Source of the DNA: Buddleja alternifolia
Taxonomy: Eukaryota > Streptophyta > Magnoliopsida > Lamiales > Scrophulariaceae
NCBI GenBank assembly: GCA_019426215.1
Contig: CM033397.1
Coordinates: 25,918,480 to 25,982,479, forward strand
Direction of reading: 5' to 3'
Length of the DNA: 64,000 bases
Shown piece after piece: positions 34,304-44,029 of this stretch. The translations under genes and the position numbers were made by a program. The notes beneath the pieces are model-generated. The model saw only the letters and a program-made list of their open reading frames with translations, ran no database searches and had not been told where the DNA came from. Each line of letters opens with the position of its first letter. Positions within the stretch are counted from its first letter, which is position 1.

Positions 34304-36505
34304 CTATTTCTGTTTAGGTACCCATTGTTGCTTGGGTCCTTCAACATTAGTATCCTTGTTAGTGTGAATTAGAACTTTAGGAACCCATATTTGCCTTGTC
34401 TTCATAGTAGGAATACTGGCCTTTTTGGGTTTCACCTTGTGCTGTGTGTGCTTTTTGGATGTATAATAATATCCACGATTATAATAATAGTCATAATCAT
34501 AATCATCATAGTATCGATAATATGATCTTGACTGTCTTGGATATTGACGCTGGTATTTTCTTGGCACTGGCTTGGGTTGCACTTTTGGTGCTGGACGCTT
34601 AGCGCTTGATTCACAGTTGTCAGTCTTATCTTTAGCCTTTTGAGCGTTTGGATAAACTCGTCTTTGTGAATCGTTTGCCTTAGCTTTACCCTTGCCTGAG
34701 TTAGTTTTGACTTTCTCATTTGGCCTCTTACCATTGTCACTTGGTTCATTTCGAGTTTGACCTTGTGAACCTTTTTCAATAAAGATAACACCCTTTCCTT
34801 TGTTGTTTGATGTAACATTAGATTGATTTGATTGTTTACCGAGTTTATCGCATCCTAAACCGGTCTTCTCACCAAATAATCTGGTTACTTCAGTCACATT
34901 ATCCAGCTGTCTAGAAGCTTTTGATAAAGATGAGATGAGCTGCTCTGATTTAGCAAGTCTAGCGATCAAATCAGCTTCTCTCTTGACTATTATATCAAGA
35001 TCACCTTTCAATTGAATAACTTCACTCTCAAGCGATTGGTTTTTCTCAATGCACTGTTGCTGAATTCGCAACTCTACTCTGAGCGTTACTTTATCGTTTG
35101 TGAGTGATGAAATAATAGCGAGATCATTTTGATATATTTTGGCAGCTTCTTGACATTCATTGTAGTATTCTCTGACTTTGTCAAGTAATTCATCATAAGA
35201 AAGAGGAATTGATAATTCATTGATTACCTCAGGAGACGCTTCATCATCTCTGGCCATGAGACATATGAGCGCTGAGTCATCTAATGGCTCATCATCGTCA
35301 CTGCTTTCGTCTGATGATTCTAAATCTTCAGGTACGGATGCTGGTTCTGATTCCGCTAGCAAACCTTGTTGTCGAAGGTTGCTCCTGAATTGGTTTCTAT
35401 CCAAGTAATCCTGCCTTGAGGGCTTGGATACGTTTGGATAAGGGCAATTTACCTGGTAGTGCCCCGGTTTTCTGCAATTATAACAAAGATTAGTTTTCAT
35501 CTTTTGTTCACTTGTTAACCTTGCAGTGTGTGGTTTTGAGACCACTGGAGCTGGGAGACTTTGAGTAGACGCTTGGTATTGAGCAGGCTCTTGAGGTAAA
35601 GGAACAGAATATTGAGGCGCTTGATACTGTTGTTGCACGGGAGAAGGCGCTTGATATGAACTTTGTCCTTGATTATTAGGACCTTTTCCTTTCTTTTCAT
35701 ATCTCAAGAACTTCCTGAATCTATTCAGCAAAGCCAACTCTTCTTCCTCATTAATGTCCGAATTCTTTCCTTTGTTACCCGATTTACCTTTGATTGATGC
35801 AATGAGCGCTCCAGATTCAATCACTAGATTACTCACAATGTCACTAGCAGAGTTCAACTCGAACTCAAAAGCTTTTAGCTCTGAAAAGGCATCTTCTGGA
35901 GTTAAGAGATCCAGCATGTTTGATTCTCTCATAGCTGTTGTCTTCATCAAGAATTTACTTGGTAAGCTTCTAAAGATCTTAACCACCATTTCTCGGTTCT
36001 GTAAGTCCATTCCCAACTACGTAAGTTCTGTAACAAGAGCTGTGAATCTTATATCCAATTGCTCTAACGTTTCATTGGGTAGCATCTTAAATCCGTTAAA
36101 CTTTTCCTTAGCAATGGAAAGTTTGTTTTCTTTGATTTGAGCTGAGCCACCACAAATGGTAGCCAGCTTATCCCATATTTCTTTAGTCGTTTTGCAAGAT
36201 TTGATTTTGTTAAATAAGTTATCATTATCACCAATAGCCGTATACAGAGCGTTACGACCAACATTGTCCAAGTTAGCTCTTCGACGCTCATCTGGAGTCC
36301 ATTCTTGTTTTGGTTTTTCAACGTAACCATCGGGGGTTTCTTCTGTGGCTCCAGGCGCTCTTGTGATAACTTTGTATATTTTGATTGGCCCATCTGAAAT
36401 AATATCACACATGTCATCATCGCATGAACATAAATACGTAAATGCTTTGACTTTCCATGTGTCAAAATTTGATTTTGTCAATTTGGGAACTTTAGCAAAT
36501 GCCAT
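34304..36505 (-). pseudogene. Copia gag of c1, one in-frame stop
   Basis: 733 codons in one frame from MAFAKVPKL, with a single TAG at 36017-36019 (TCG in the sister). UBN2-type gag domain, CCHC knuckle CYNCRKPGHYQVNC near residue 341. The 53-residue acidic segment with SSDESSDDDEPLDD, absent from the central copy, follows. The tail has the Tyr/Asp-rich and basic parts. PBS is 85 bases upstream. Confidence 0.9.
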
Positions 36506-36590
36506 ATCTAAACTTTAAAAAGCAACTAGATTTTGAAAGAAAAGGATCTAAACAAGCAGTTATGCTTGGAAATTTTAAAATTTCAACTTT

Positions 36591-36606
36591 AACCGCTCTG
36601 ATACCA
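36591..36606 (-). other. Primer binding site, initiator tRNA-Met (c1)
   Basis: Minus-strand TGGTATCAGAGCGGTT two bases from the c1 5' LTR. Confidence 0.95.
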
Positions 36607-36608
36607 CT

Positions 36609-38160
36609 TGTTGGTCCCAAGTGGCATACGAAAGGGTCTAGAAGGGGGGGGGGGGTTGAATAGACCCTGAAGTCCTTTTCGACTTCAAAAAGATTTCGTA
36701 TTAAAGGTGTTTGGACGCTTGAAAAGATAGCCGCTTGAAGTGTCTAACGCTTGACTTTAGCGTTCACTTATGATAATTGAGATTTTGGGGAAGCGTCTAA
36801 TGAAGACTATTTTATAAAGTTAACTCAGACTTCAGGAATTGAATACTTTGACCTTGTAGGTTAAGCGTTCAGTTCTTTTAATCAGTGTTAGCACAGCAGA
36901 ATGATTTTGGAGTCTTCTCTTTGAAAGTTTTAGCGTCACAAGATGTTTCTTAGTTGCTTAGCTTTTGATTATATTTTACTTATGCGATGATATGATAGAT
37001 GAATGAAATGACTGAAAAGTAAATAACCCAATATTTGTAAGGTTCGTTGGGTGGTGTAATCCCAACTACGTCCTTCTTCTCCTTTGCACTTGGAGGCAAT
37101 CCACTAAAATGATTCTCAAAGAATCACACAGAATCTTCTACAAATTAGGGAGAGATGGATGTCGATGACTTGAGCTCCTTGATCACATAGATTTCTGCTC
37201 CAAATCACTTCAATCCCCTTGCTTCTTTCACCCAGAAATAATGCAAGTATCCAACTTCGACTTCACACAGATCGCGATGCTTGGATGTGGTTTTCTAAAA
37301 GGGTTTGTTTGATTTTGATGAAGTTCAAACAACTTGGGAATATCTCAGTAGGTATCTGGTTTCTTCAAAAAGAATGTTTGAGATATTTGTTAACTGTCTC
37401 AGGAATTGAAGAAAAGCAAGTAGGATGTTTTCTTGAATATTCTGGCTTTTTTGAGAGTTTAAGGAATGAGATTTCAATGCAACAGCGATTTGGCTTGATA
37501 GAATTGTTCTATATATGTTTGGCTTGTTGTTGAAGTCCTATTTATAGGCATTCTTGGAGAAAGTGTCCGTTTGACACATGCATTGGCGCGTGTCTCTCAC
37601 TTTCGCGAGTGAACAGCTTTTGTCCTTTTTCCTGAAAATCTGCTGCACGAAAGTTGGTGCTGCAGTCTGAGATAGTTGACAGTCCAATAGGGTGGCTTCT
37701 CCGTATGTCTGACAGTACTTATCACATTTAATGCTCTTATCAACATTTAATGCATTTGAAATTAATACCCGTTGGTATTTAATGCTTTGAGAATATTTGC
37801 ATTAAACTCCTTCTGGACTTAGAAATAAATTCAGGTGAAATCACTTCTGTCCCATAAGGTAATGCTTGATATAGCTGGCCAAAATGAACGCTTGGAGACT
37901 GTATCTATCTTCTGAGATCAGGCGCTTGAGTCTTCAAACTTTACCACTGATAAACTCACTCAGAAATCATCAGACGCTCAGCCTAAGACTATTTTGCCTA
38001 ACACTCTAAAATAAGATAACAAAGCCTAATAGGCTTATTACAGGTCTAACGCTTCAAAGCTTATACAAGTTTTCTACCGAAATAAAACTTACAACCTTTT
38101 TTGGGGTCTAACAAAAATCTAATTGTCATCATCAAAACTTCTAACATGAAATTCCTAACA
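36609..38160 (-). mobile_element. 5' LTR of copia element c1
   Basis: 1,552 bases, TG...CA ends, TATA box CCTATAAATAGG analogue at 37537-37548 and a long G run near 36643 close to the 3' end of the LTR. It abuts CTTGT, the ACAAG duplication. Confidence 0.9.
37537..37548 (-). promoter_or_regulatory. LTR TATA box (c1)
   Basis: Minus-strand GCCTATAAATAGG-type box at the conserved place in the c1 5' LTR. Confidence 0.6.
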
Positions 38161-38165
38161 CTTGT
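38161..38165 (-). other. Target-site duplication ACAAG (c1, left copy)
   Basis: CTTGT on the + strand next to the 5' LTR of c1. It pairs with ACAAG at 10319-10323. Confidence 0.85.
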
Positions 38166-38833
38166 CGTCTCCCACATTCAAAGTTAGCTTACCATTGGCA
38201 ATGTCAATCACCACCTTACCCGTGGCTAGGAATGGTCTCCCTAGGATTAATGGCACTTCCACATCTTCCTCCATATCGAGTACCACAAAATCAACCGGGA
38301 AATAAAATTTATCGACTTGGATAATAACATCTTCGATTATCCCCTTAGGCCTCTTGATTGAGTGATCTGCGAGTTGAAGGCTCATTGAAGTAGGTTTGGT
38401 ATTGCCAAGGCCTAGCTTCTTAAAGAACGAATACAGGAGAAGATTTATGCTGGCCTCCGAGTCACATAACACTTTCTTGAATGACAAGGACCCAATTGTG
38501 CATGGGATTGTGAGGCTCCCGGGATCCTAGTGTTTAGTTGGCAATTTATTGAGCAATACAGCGGAGCATTCTTCCGTGAGACACACCGTCTCATTCTCCT
38601 CCCACTTCTGTTTGTTAGAGAGTATGTCTTTAAAGAACTTCACATAATTCGGCATTTGGAGAAAGACATCAATAAACAGAATATTAATTCTCATCTCCCG
38701 AAGGATTGCTAGAATTCGAAGAAAGCTCGGATCCATCTCCTTTTTCTTCTTTTTGTATGCATTTGGGAAGGGGAGATAAACTTCGATAGGAGGAGAAGAC
38801 GTTGTATTGGAAACATTACGCCCGGCTGAAATA

Positions 38834-39064
38834 GGAGGCGGCGCCTGGGCGTGTAAATCGACGCCTAGGTGCGGATCTGTAGGCATCTGGGCGGGCAACA
38901 TGGGGCGCTCGGGCGCGAAATTCAGAATCGAGTGATCATGTGTTACTGTGTATGGCGCCTGGGCACCGTTTGATGGGCGCTCGGGCGCGGGATTCAGAAT
39001 CATTTTTTTAGAGCAGGATAGATCATGCGCCTGGGCGCCATCATAGGGGCGCTTGGGCGCGGAT
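38834..39064 (-). repeat. Dispersed GCGCC(T/C)nGGCGC-type repeats in Athila gag
   Basis: Eight or so GC-rich near-palindromes (for example GGCGCCTGGGC, GGGCGCTCGGGCGCG) separated by 15-45 bases. They encode alternating GAQA and APERP. The same sort of palindrome, CACGCCTAGGCGTG, occurs in the LTR of this element at 41721-41734. Confidence 0.65.
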
Positions 39065-40411
39065 GTGCTGGCAGTTTCACTGTCTAATTGTTTTCCACTT
39101 CTCAAGGCTATAGCATTGCATTGAGCCTTAGGGTTTTTTTCCATGTTGCTTGGGAGAGTCCCCGGGGCTCTACCATTCACCGCATTGGAAATTTGCCCCA
39201 CTTGTGTTCGCAAATATTTTATGTCCATGAACATATCCTTCATCATACTCCGAAGTTTGTTGAACGATGTGTCGGACTTTTTCATGTGAGCATCGAGTCT
39301 CTCATCGGTTGTGGGAGGTCGCATTTGCACTTGACCTTGACCTTGGACTTGTCCATTGAAATTGCCTTGCCTATGGGGTGGGTTATTAAAAGGTGGTCGC
39401 GGAGCTTGATAAATCCCTGTTTGTGCATTTTGTGCGGGGTTGGGCCTTTTTGGAAAATTCTCGGGTATGTGGAAGCTCAACCGCTGTCGATTGTGATTCC
39501 CCACATAATTGACGTCTCCGACCTCCGGTTCCAAAGCCACTACTCCCTCAACCACTTCCTCAACACCAGCAACTTTTTTAGAAGATGAGGTCTCTTCATC
39601 GTCGGGATAAAGTTCGTCTTCTCGGGCCAACTATTCTATTTTGTCCCATACACTTTGGCAGTCTAACCCAAGGAGATCTCCTCCCGCACCCGCATTGAGT
39701 CTATTCTGAACACGTGATTGAACCCCATCATAGAAATGTAGCACTTGTTCATTCAAACCAAAATTATGATCGGGGCATTTTCGGAGCATACCCTTATACC
39801 TAGCCCAAGTCTCAGCTAAAGACTCATTGCTCCTTTGCCTAAACCCCTTGATGTTACTCCGGAGTTCATTGATTTTAGAAGGTGAAAAGAATTTGTTTAA
39901 GAATGCATTGACCAACTCACCCCATGTTGTAATAGATTGCGGAGGTAAGGATTTGTACCATGTTGTCGCCCCGTCCTTCAATGAGAAATGGAATACTCGT
40001 AGACGAATCGCATCAAGATCCCTTGGGTAATATTGAATAGTCACAAGAGCATCGTCTATAGTTTCCAAATGAGCATGAGGTGATTCGTGTGGTTCTCCAT
40101 AGAAAGGATCTCCTTGCACCATACTAAACATGTGAGACGGAATGTGGTAGTTTGGTGCGAAGAAATTAGGCAAGACCACGGGTCCCGGAATGGTGTGGAC
40201 CCTAGGTGGTAAACTACCCCGAACCGACGGAAGTTGTGTGACGAGGTGTCACTTGCATGGCTTGTAGAATACCTTGAAACCACTCCCTGTTTTCCGGTAA
40301 GTTCATATCCGGAAAATTCCCATTCGGATTTTGATTGTCGGCCATTTCTCTAGCTTGTCTACTAGATCGAAGAACACGCTCTATCTCCGGTTCAAAATCG
40401 TATAGGGGCAT

Positions 40412-40549
40412 ATACCACAGCGTACACCTGAAAATGTAAGAAATAAAATTAGAATAACAAGAAAAATAAAAGGAAAGCTAGAAATAAACGGAAAACTAAA
40501 AATTATGAAAAAAAACGTAAACTAAAAATCAAAAACTAAAATAAACAAG
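40412..40549 (-). other. Athila gag leader
   Basis: A-rich untranslated leader between the PBS and the first gag codon. No further feature is seen. Confidence 0.6.
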
Positions 40550-40567
40550 TCCCCGGCAACGGCGCCA
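40550..40567 (-). other. Primer binding site, tRNA-Asp type
   Basis: Minus-strand TGGCGCCGTTGCCGGGGA, the PBS typical of Athila and related gypsy elements. It lies six bases from the LTR end. Confidence 0.9.
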
Positions 40568-40573
40568 AAAACT

Positions 40574-42150
40574 TGACACGCTAGAACCTAACGCAATTTA
40601 TAGCAAGTATACTAGTCGTGTGTAGTAATAGAAAATGGACGAAAAGTCCGGGTTGTCGAACCACGGAGACTTGAATTTTAATTGATGATTTATAACGATA
40701 AAGAATGAAAATGATCATGGTGGATTAGAAGTAAAAAGAACAAGATTACAATTGATTTCACACAAAGTAATAAGAGAGACTAAGGCACATGCTAGGTCAA
40801 AATTGATCAAATACACTTATAAAGGTTCTCGTTAGAGAGTTACGCTTATATTGTTATGGTGAGAACTCCTAAGATAGAGAATAACCGATGTCTCGCGTTA
40901 AACCCCTATGCTTAGATCGTGATTTCCTAAATATGTCTATCTGGAAATCTAACCACTAAACATGCATTAATGTACTAGAGTTCACTCGATTTGAATCGAA
41001 CAACTTCACCCGGGAATCTTTACCTATGTCTAGGGCAATTCCTCATTAGTTGCGGGTTATGATGTGAATCTCTTGCACCCTAAATCAATTTTCTCTCTAA
41101 ATATTAACCTAGGCATAAGATTCTAACATATAGTGATCAAGTATATGCAAGATAAGCAAAAACACAAATTCACATCACATAACAAAAGAAGAATAACCTC
41201 AACAATTATCTATTATAAGCATATATCACAATTTGACCTTACATGGCCTTAGTCTTTTTGGAATTAGTTCATGATAGATAATATGAAAAACAACAATGAA
41301 TAAATACACATAATCATAGACATGGATGAAATGAAAAGACTATAAAAATTCCCTCTAATTGAACAATGATAGAACTCCAAGTGAATCCTTCTTCTCCAAT
41401 GGTGATGATAGATCAAGAACTCTTCTCTCCCCTCCTTTTTTTCTCTATGAATCGGTCCCTCTCCTTATCTGATTCCTCCTGGAGAATGCAAGAGATGAAT
41501 AGCTTTATAGTTGTAAAATCTTCTTCCTCCCATGTGTTGTCCCTCTCTTGTGTCCTCCATTACTCTAAAGTGTCTAGTATAAAATTCCATAAAGTAAATC
41601 TATCAAGAAACACACTTATGACATCCCCTCAACACATGTGCTGAATTATGGTGAAAAGTGATCTCTTCCCATCATCTAATGCTGGAATTTAGGCTGAAAA
41701 GGAGTAAGATTCGGATTCCCCACGCCTAGGCGTGAGTCGGAGGGTGCTGGGGCGTGTCCTGGCGCATATACTTCTCTGTTTGGCGCAGTAATCGTACTTC
41801 CTTTACCATTTTCTATATAGAACTCCTATTTGGATGATTCAAGTCCCCATTTGAATCTAAGACATAGATATACAACTTTGTAGAAGGAGACTTTGTCCAA
41901 TTCGGTCTCGAAATGTACTGAAATATCGCTCGAATGTGCCATGAGATGCACAAACCGTCAAAGTGTTGAAAAACATGCTTGAACTTGTTTTGTACATTGT
42001 TTTTCTTACCCTTTTCTTCACGTATTCTTATTTATTACCTGTATTCACTTAACACACCTATTAAATGCAAATGTGACATAATTTAGGCAACAAGTGAATC
42101 CAAATCATAAGAATGACGGGCTTAAAAACACGTAAAAACATCTCTTATCA
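40574..42150 (-). mobile_element. Athila-type 5' LTR
   Basis: 1,577 bases. In element sense it starts TGATAAGAGATG (42150) and ends GTGTCA (40574). Flanked on the right by GGATT, which in neighbouring array units lies in an uninterrupted GATGGGATTACATAAGG sequence, so the insertion site is confirmed by empty copies. The other LTR lies outside the window. Confidence 0.85.
41721..41734. repeat. Perfect 14-base palindrome in Athila LTR
   Basis: CACGCCTAGGCGTG, CpG-rich in an otherwise AT-rich LTR and similar to the repeats inside the gag of this element. Confidence 0.6.
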
Positions 42151-42452
42151 GGATTACATAAGGAATTCGAATTGAAATATCATCTATAGCTGAGACGAAA
42201 TTTGAGATGATGAGTCACACAAGAAATTTTATTTAGTTCTCATCTCTTTTTATAGAATTTTCTGTTACAAACACTGTCCCTAATTTTCCATCCTCATTTT
42301 CATCATTGAATGAAGAGATAAAACTTGACATTGGTTGCATCTTTCAGCTTGAAAATGAAGCAGATGTGGCACAATCTGAGAGTTTGTAGTCACCTTGTAG
42401 TTTCGAAATGGTAGTTCTACGAGCTAAAATGAGAGTATAGCTTCCGACATAG

Positions 42453-42689
42453 CTAACATGCTGAGAATAATGGCCTACTGCCATCGTATCTGAATAACTT
42501 TAGCATTGGTTTTGTGAAGTCTAATGTGATGGAAAGGTTGCTCCTCTTTGGCGGCTGAATATGCAACTTGTCAAGGTTTAGAAGATCAATTTTGTTGAAA
42601 TAGATGGCGTCACCCTTAATTCGGATTCCCACTAAGGTTTGGATATAAGAGACGGGGACTTCCTTTCCTTTGTAACTGCATATGGCCAA
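42453..42689 (-). pseudogene. Conserved unidentified reading frame, unit 1
   Basis: A 78-codon frame (core IQTLVGIRIKGDAIYF, LLNLDKLHIQPP, LSITLDFTKPM). It recurs at the same place in every unit and its amino acids read like real protein, but both ends vary with small indels between units. I do not recognise it. It may be an exon remnant of a gene that was carried along when the unit formed. No splice partners were identified. Confidence 0.4.
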
Positions 42690-43448
42690 AATTGCATTGG
42701 AACTATGATAAATATTGACAAATTAAGGTTTTACTCAGGATTCAAAATGGCATGGATTGCTTTTCAAACAATTTTATTAGTAAAAAGTGTATTTTGAGTG
42801 ATTTAAACATAAAGGAAATATCTTATCGATTTTACACAAAATTGAAACAACATTTGCCTTGTTGTTTCTCTATTGCTGATGATTGTCACAACTAATGTGG
42901 GCGCATGGTTTGCTTTCCTTTGAAATTAATATAACAACAAACACATCAATAAAATGAATTGATAAGGCGAGACACAACACATAAATTTAAGTTTAGATTA
43001 AATTAGAGATGGAATGTCAAATGAATTTTTTTTGTTACTTCCATCTCAATTCCTACTTCTGATTTCATCTCAAAGTTTTTTTCTTTATGAATTTAAAAAC
43101 TATTATAATTTTAATCTCAAACTCCGATCTTCTATCTCAATTTTTATTTTCCAAATTAGGAGACACAATTAAAACTTATTATAATTTTTAGGAAAGTCTC
43201 ATTATTCAATTGAATTGTGCCATAATTCAATAGATTTTAACAACTTAGTATTTTTGTATCTCTTTTTTTAAGTTATTTTTCCGATATCTAGATCCTCACA
43301 TTATGTTCTTCCAATTTAAGTTTAAATTTCTTTATTGGTCTAAAAATTTAATATTGCATGAGAAGATACATTTATTTGGTTTCTTGAAGCCCAATTCTTA
43401 AAATAGCAAGTCTTTTAAGAAATAAAGATGAAATTATTGAACATCATT

Positions 43449-43450
<2 letters not shown>

Positions 43451-43481
<31 letters not shown>

Positions 43482-43483
43482 AT
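43451..43483. repeat. TA/TG microsatellite
   Basis: (TA)n(TG)n run, present in each unit with different length (47805-47824, 51030-51056, 54255-54283, 57490-57508, 60700-60738, 63930-63981). Confidence 0.85.
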
Positions 43484-44029
43484 ATTTAAATTAATATATA
43501 AGATGAGTGGTCGTGTTAATTTTGTAATTAAAACAAAGTTTTTGTTTCTATAAAAAATGTGTTTGTTTATACTTTCCCATTTAATCGTACAATGTGTACT
43601 ATTACTCATAAATCTAACTATACTTTTTTCAATTTTGGGAAGTGTATTTCAAATTCTGGTATTTACAAAATAAAAGCTTTGCACAAGATCTCAAAAAAGC
43701 ACAGAATCCTTTTTAGACTGTCTTGTCAAACGAAAGGGTGTTTCAGTGATTTAAGTATAATACAAGGTCCTATGAATTTCACCCAATAAAGAAACAATAT
43801 CGACCATATTGTTTGTTCATAATTAGTTGAACCAAGAAGGGTGCATGGGTTGCATTTCTGAACCAATTATATAACACTAAACAAATAAATAGAATAAATT
43901 GAAAAGGCAAGGTAAAACACATTATGGTCATATTTATTCTTATTGGATTGTCTTCAAATCTTTAGAATGATAAAGTCCCAGTAATTCCACACACTTTACT
44001 TTTATTTCTTGCCTATAAATTCATAACTA

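Larger units (their letters stand above)
25407..38160 (-). mobile_element. SIRE-type copia element c1 (3' LTR interrupted)
   Basis: Internal region with decayed envelope-like ORF, pol and gag, PBS 36591-36606 and full 5' LTR 36609-38160. The 3' LTR is split: 392 bases are here and the rest is at 9228-10318. It sits in the Athila protease gene with ACAAG duplication. Most of its nonsense codons are C-to-T type, so it appears older than the central unit. Confidence 0.85.
38161..40411 (-). pseudogene. Athila-type gypsy gag-protease, frameshift and two stops
   Basis: Starts MPLYDFEPEIERV at 40411. A one-base shift near 40220 moves the frame. The gag domain follows (LRVFHFSLKDGATTWYKSLP, FFSPSKINELRSNI, ESLAETWARYKGMLRKCP), a classic Athila-lineage pattern. 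TAG at 39631-39633 interrupts it, then a Pro/Gln-rich linker and a repeated GAQA/APERP segment. TAG at 38527-38529 precedes the protease (DPGSLTIPCTIG), whose active-site motif reads CDSEASIN where the family has Asp-(Leu/Ser)-Gly. Loss of that Gly suggests an inactive protease. The gene is cut at GDDK by copia c1 and continues at 10319. Confidence 0.9.

Noticed and set aside
34288..34330. A small intron at the gag-pol junction (GTACCT...TTGCAG|GTACCT)
   Set aside because: Removing it would join the frames, but about 43 bases is too short for a plant intron. No other support.
11592..38160. Two elements sharing a middle LTR (LTR-internal-LTR-internal-LTR by unequal exchange)
   Set aside because: The middle part is a complete LTR plus a separate 392-base LTR piece of another subtype.
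43559..43789. Plus-strand 65-99 codon frames repeated in the array (start MFVYTFPFN or MCTITHKSN; also MQICWHDFWV at 46035 and 49264)
   Set aside because: They lie in AT-rich intergenic sequence, the start codon and length vary, and they follow only from unit identity.
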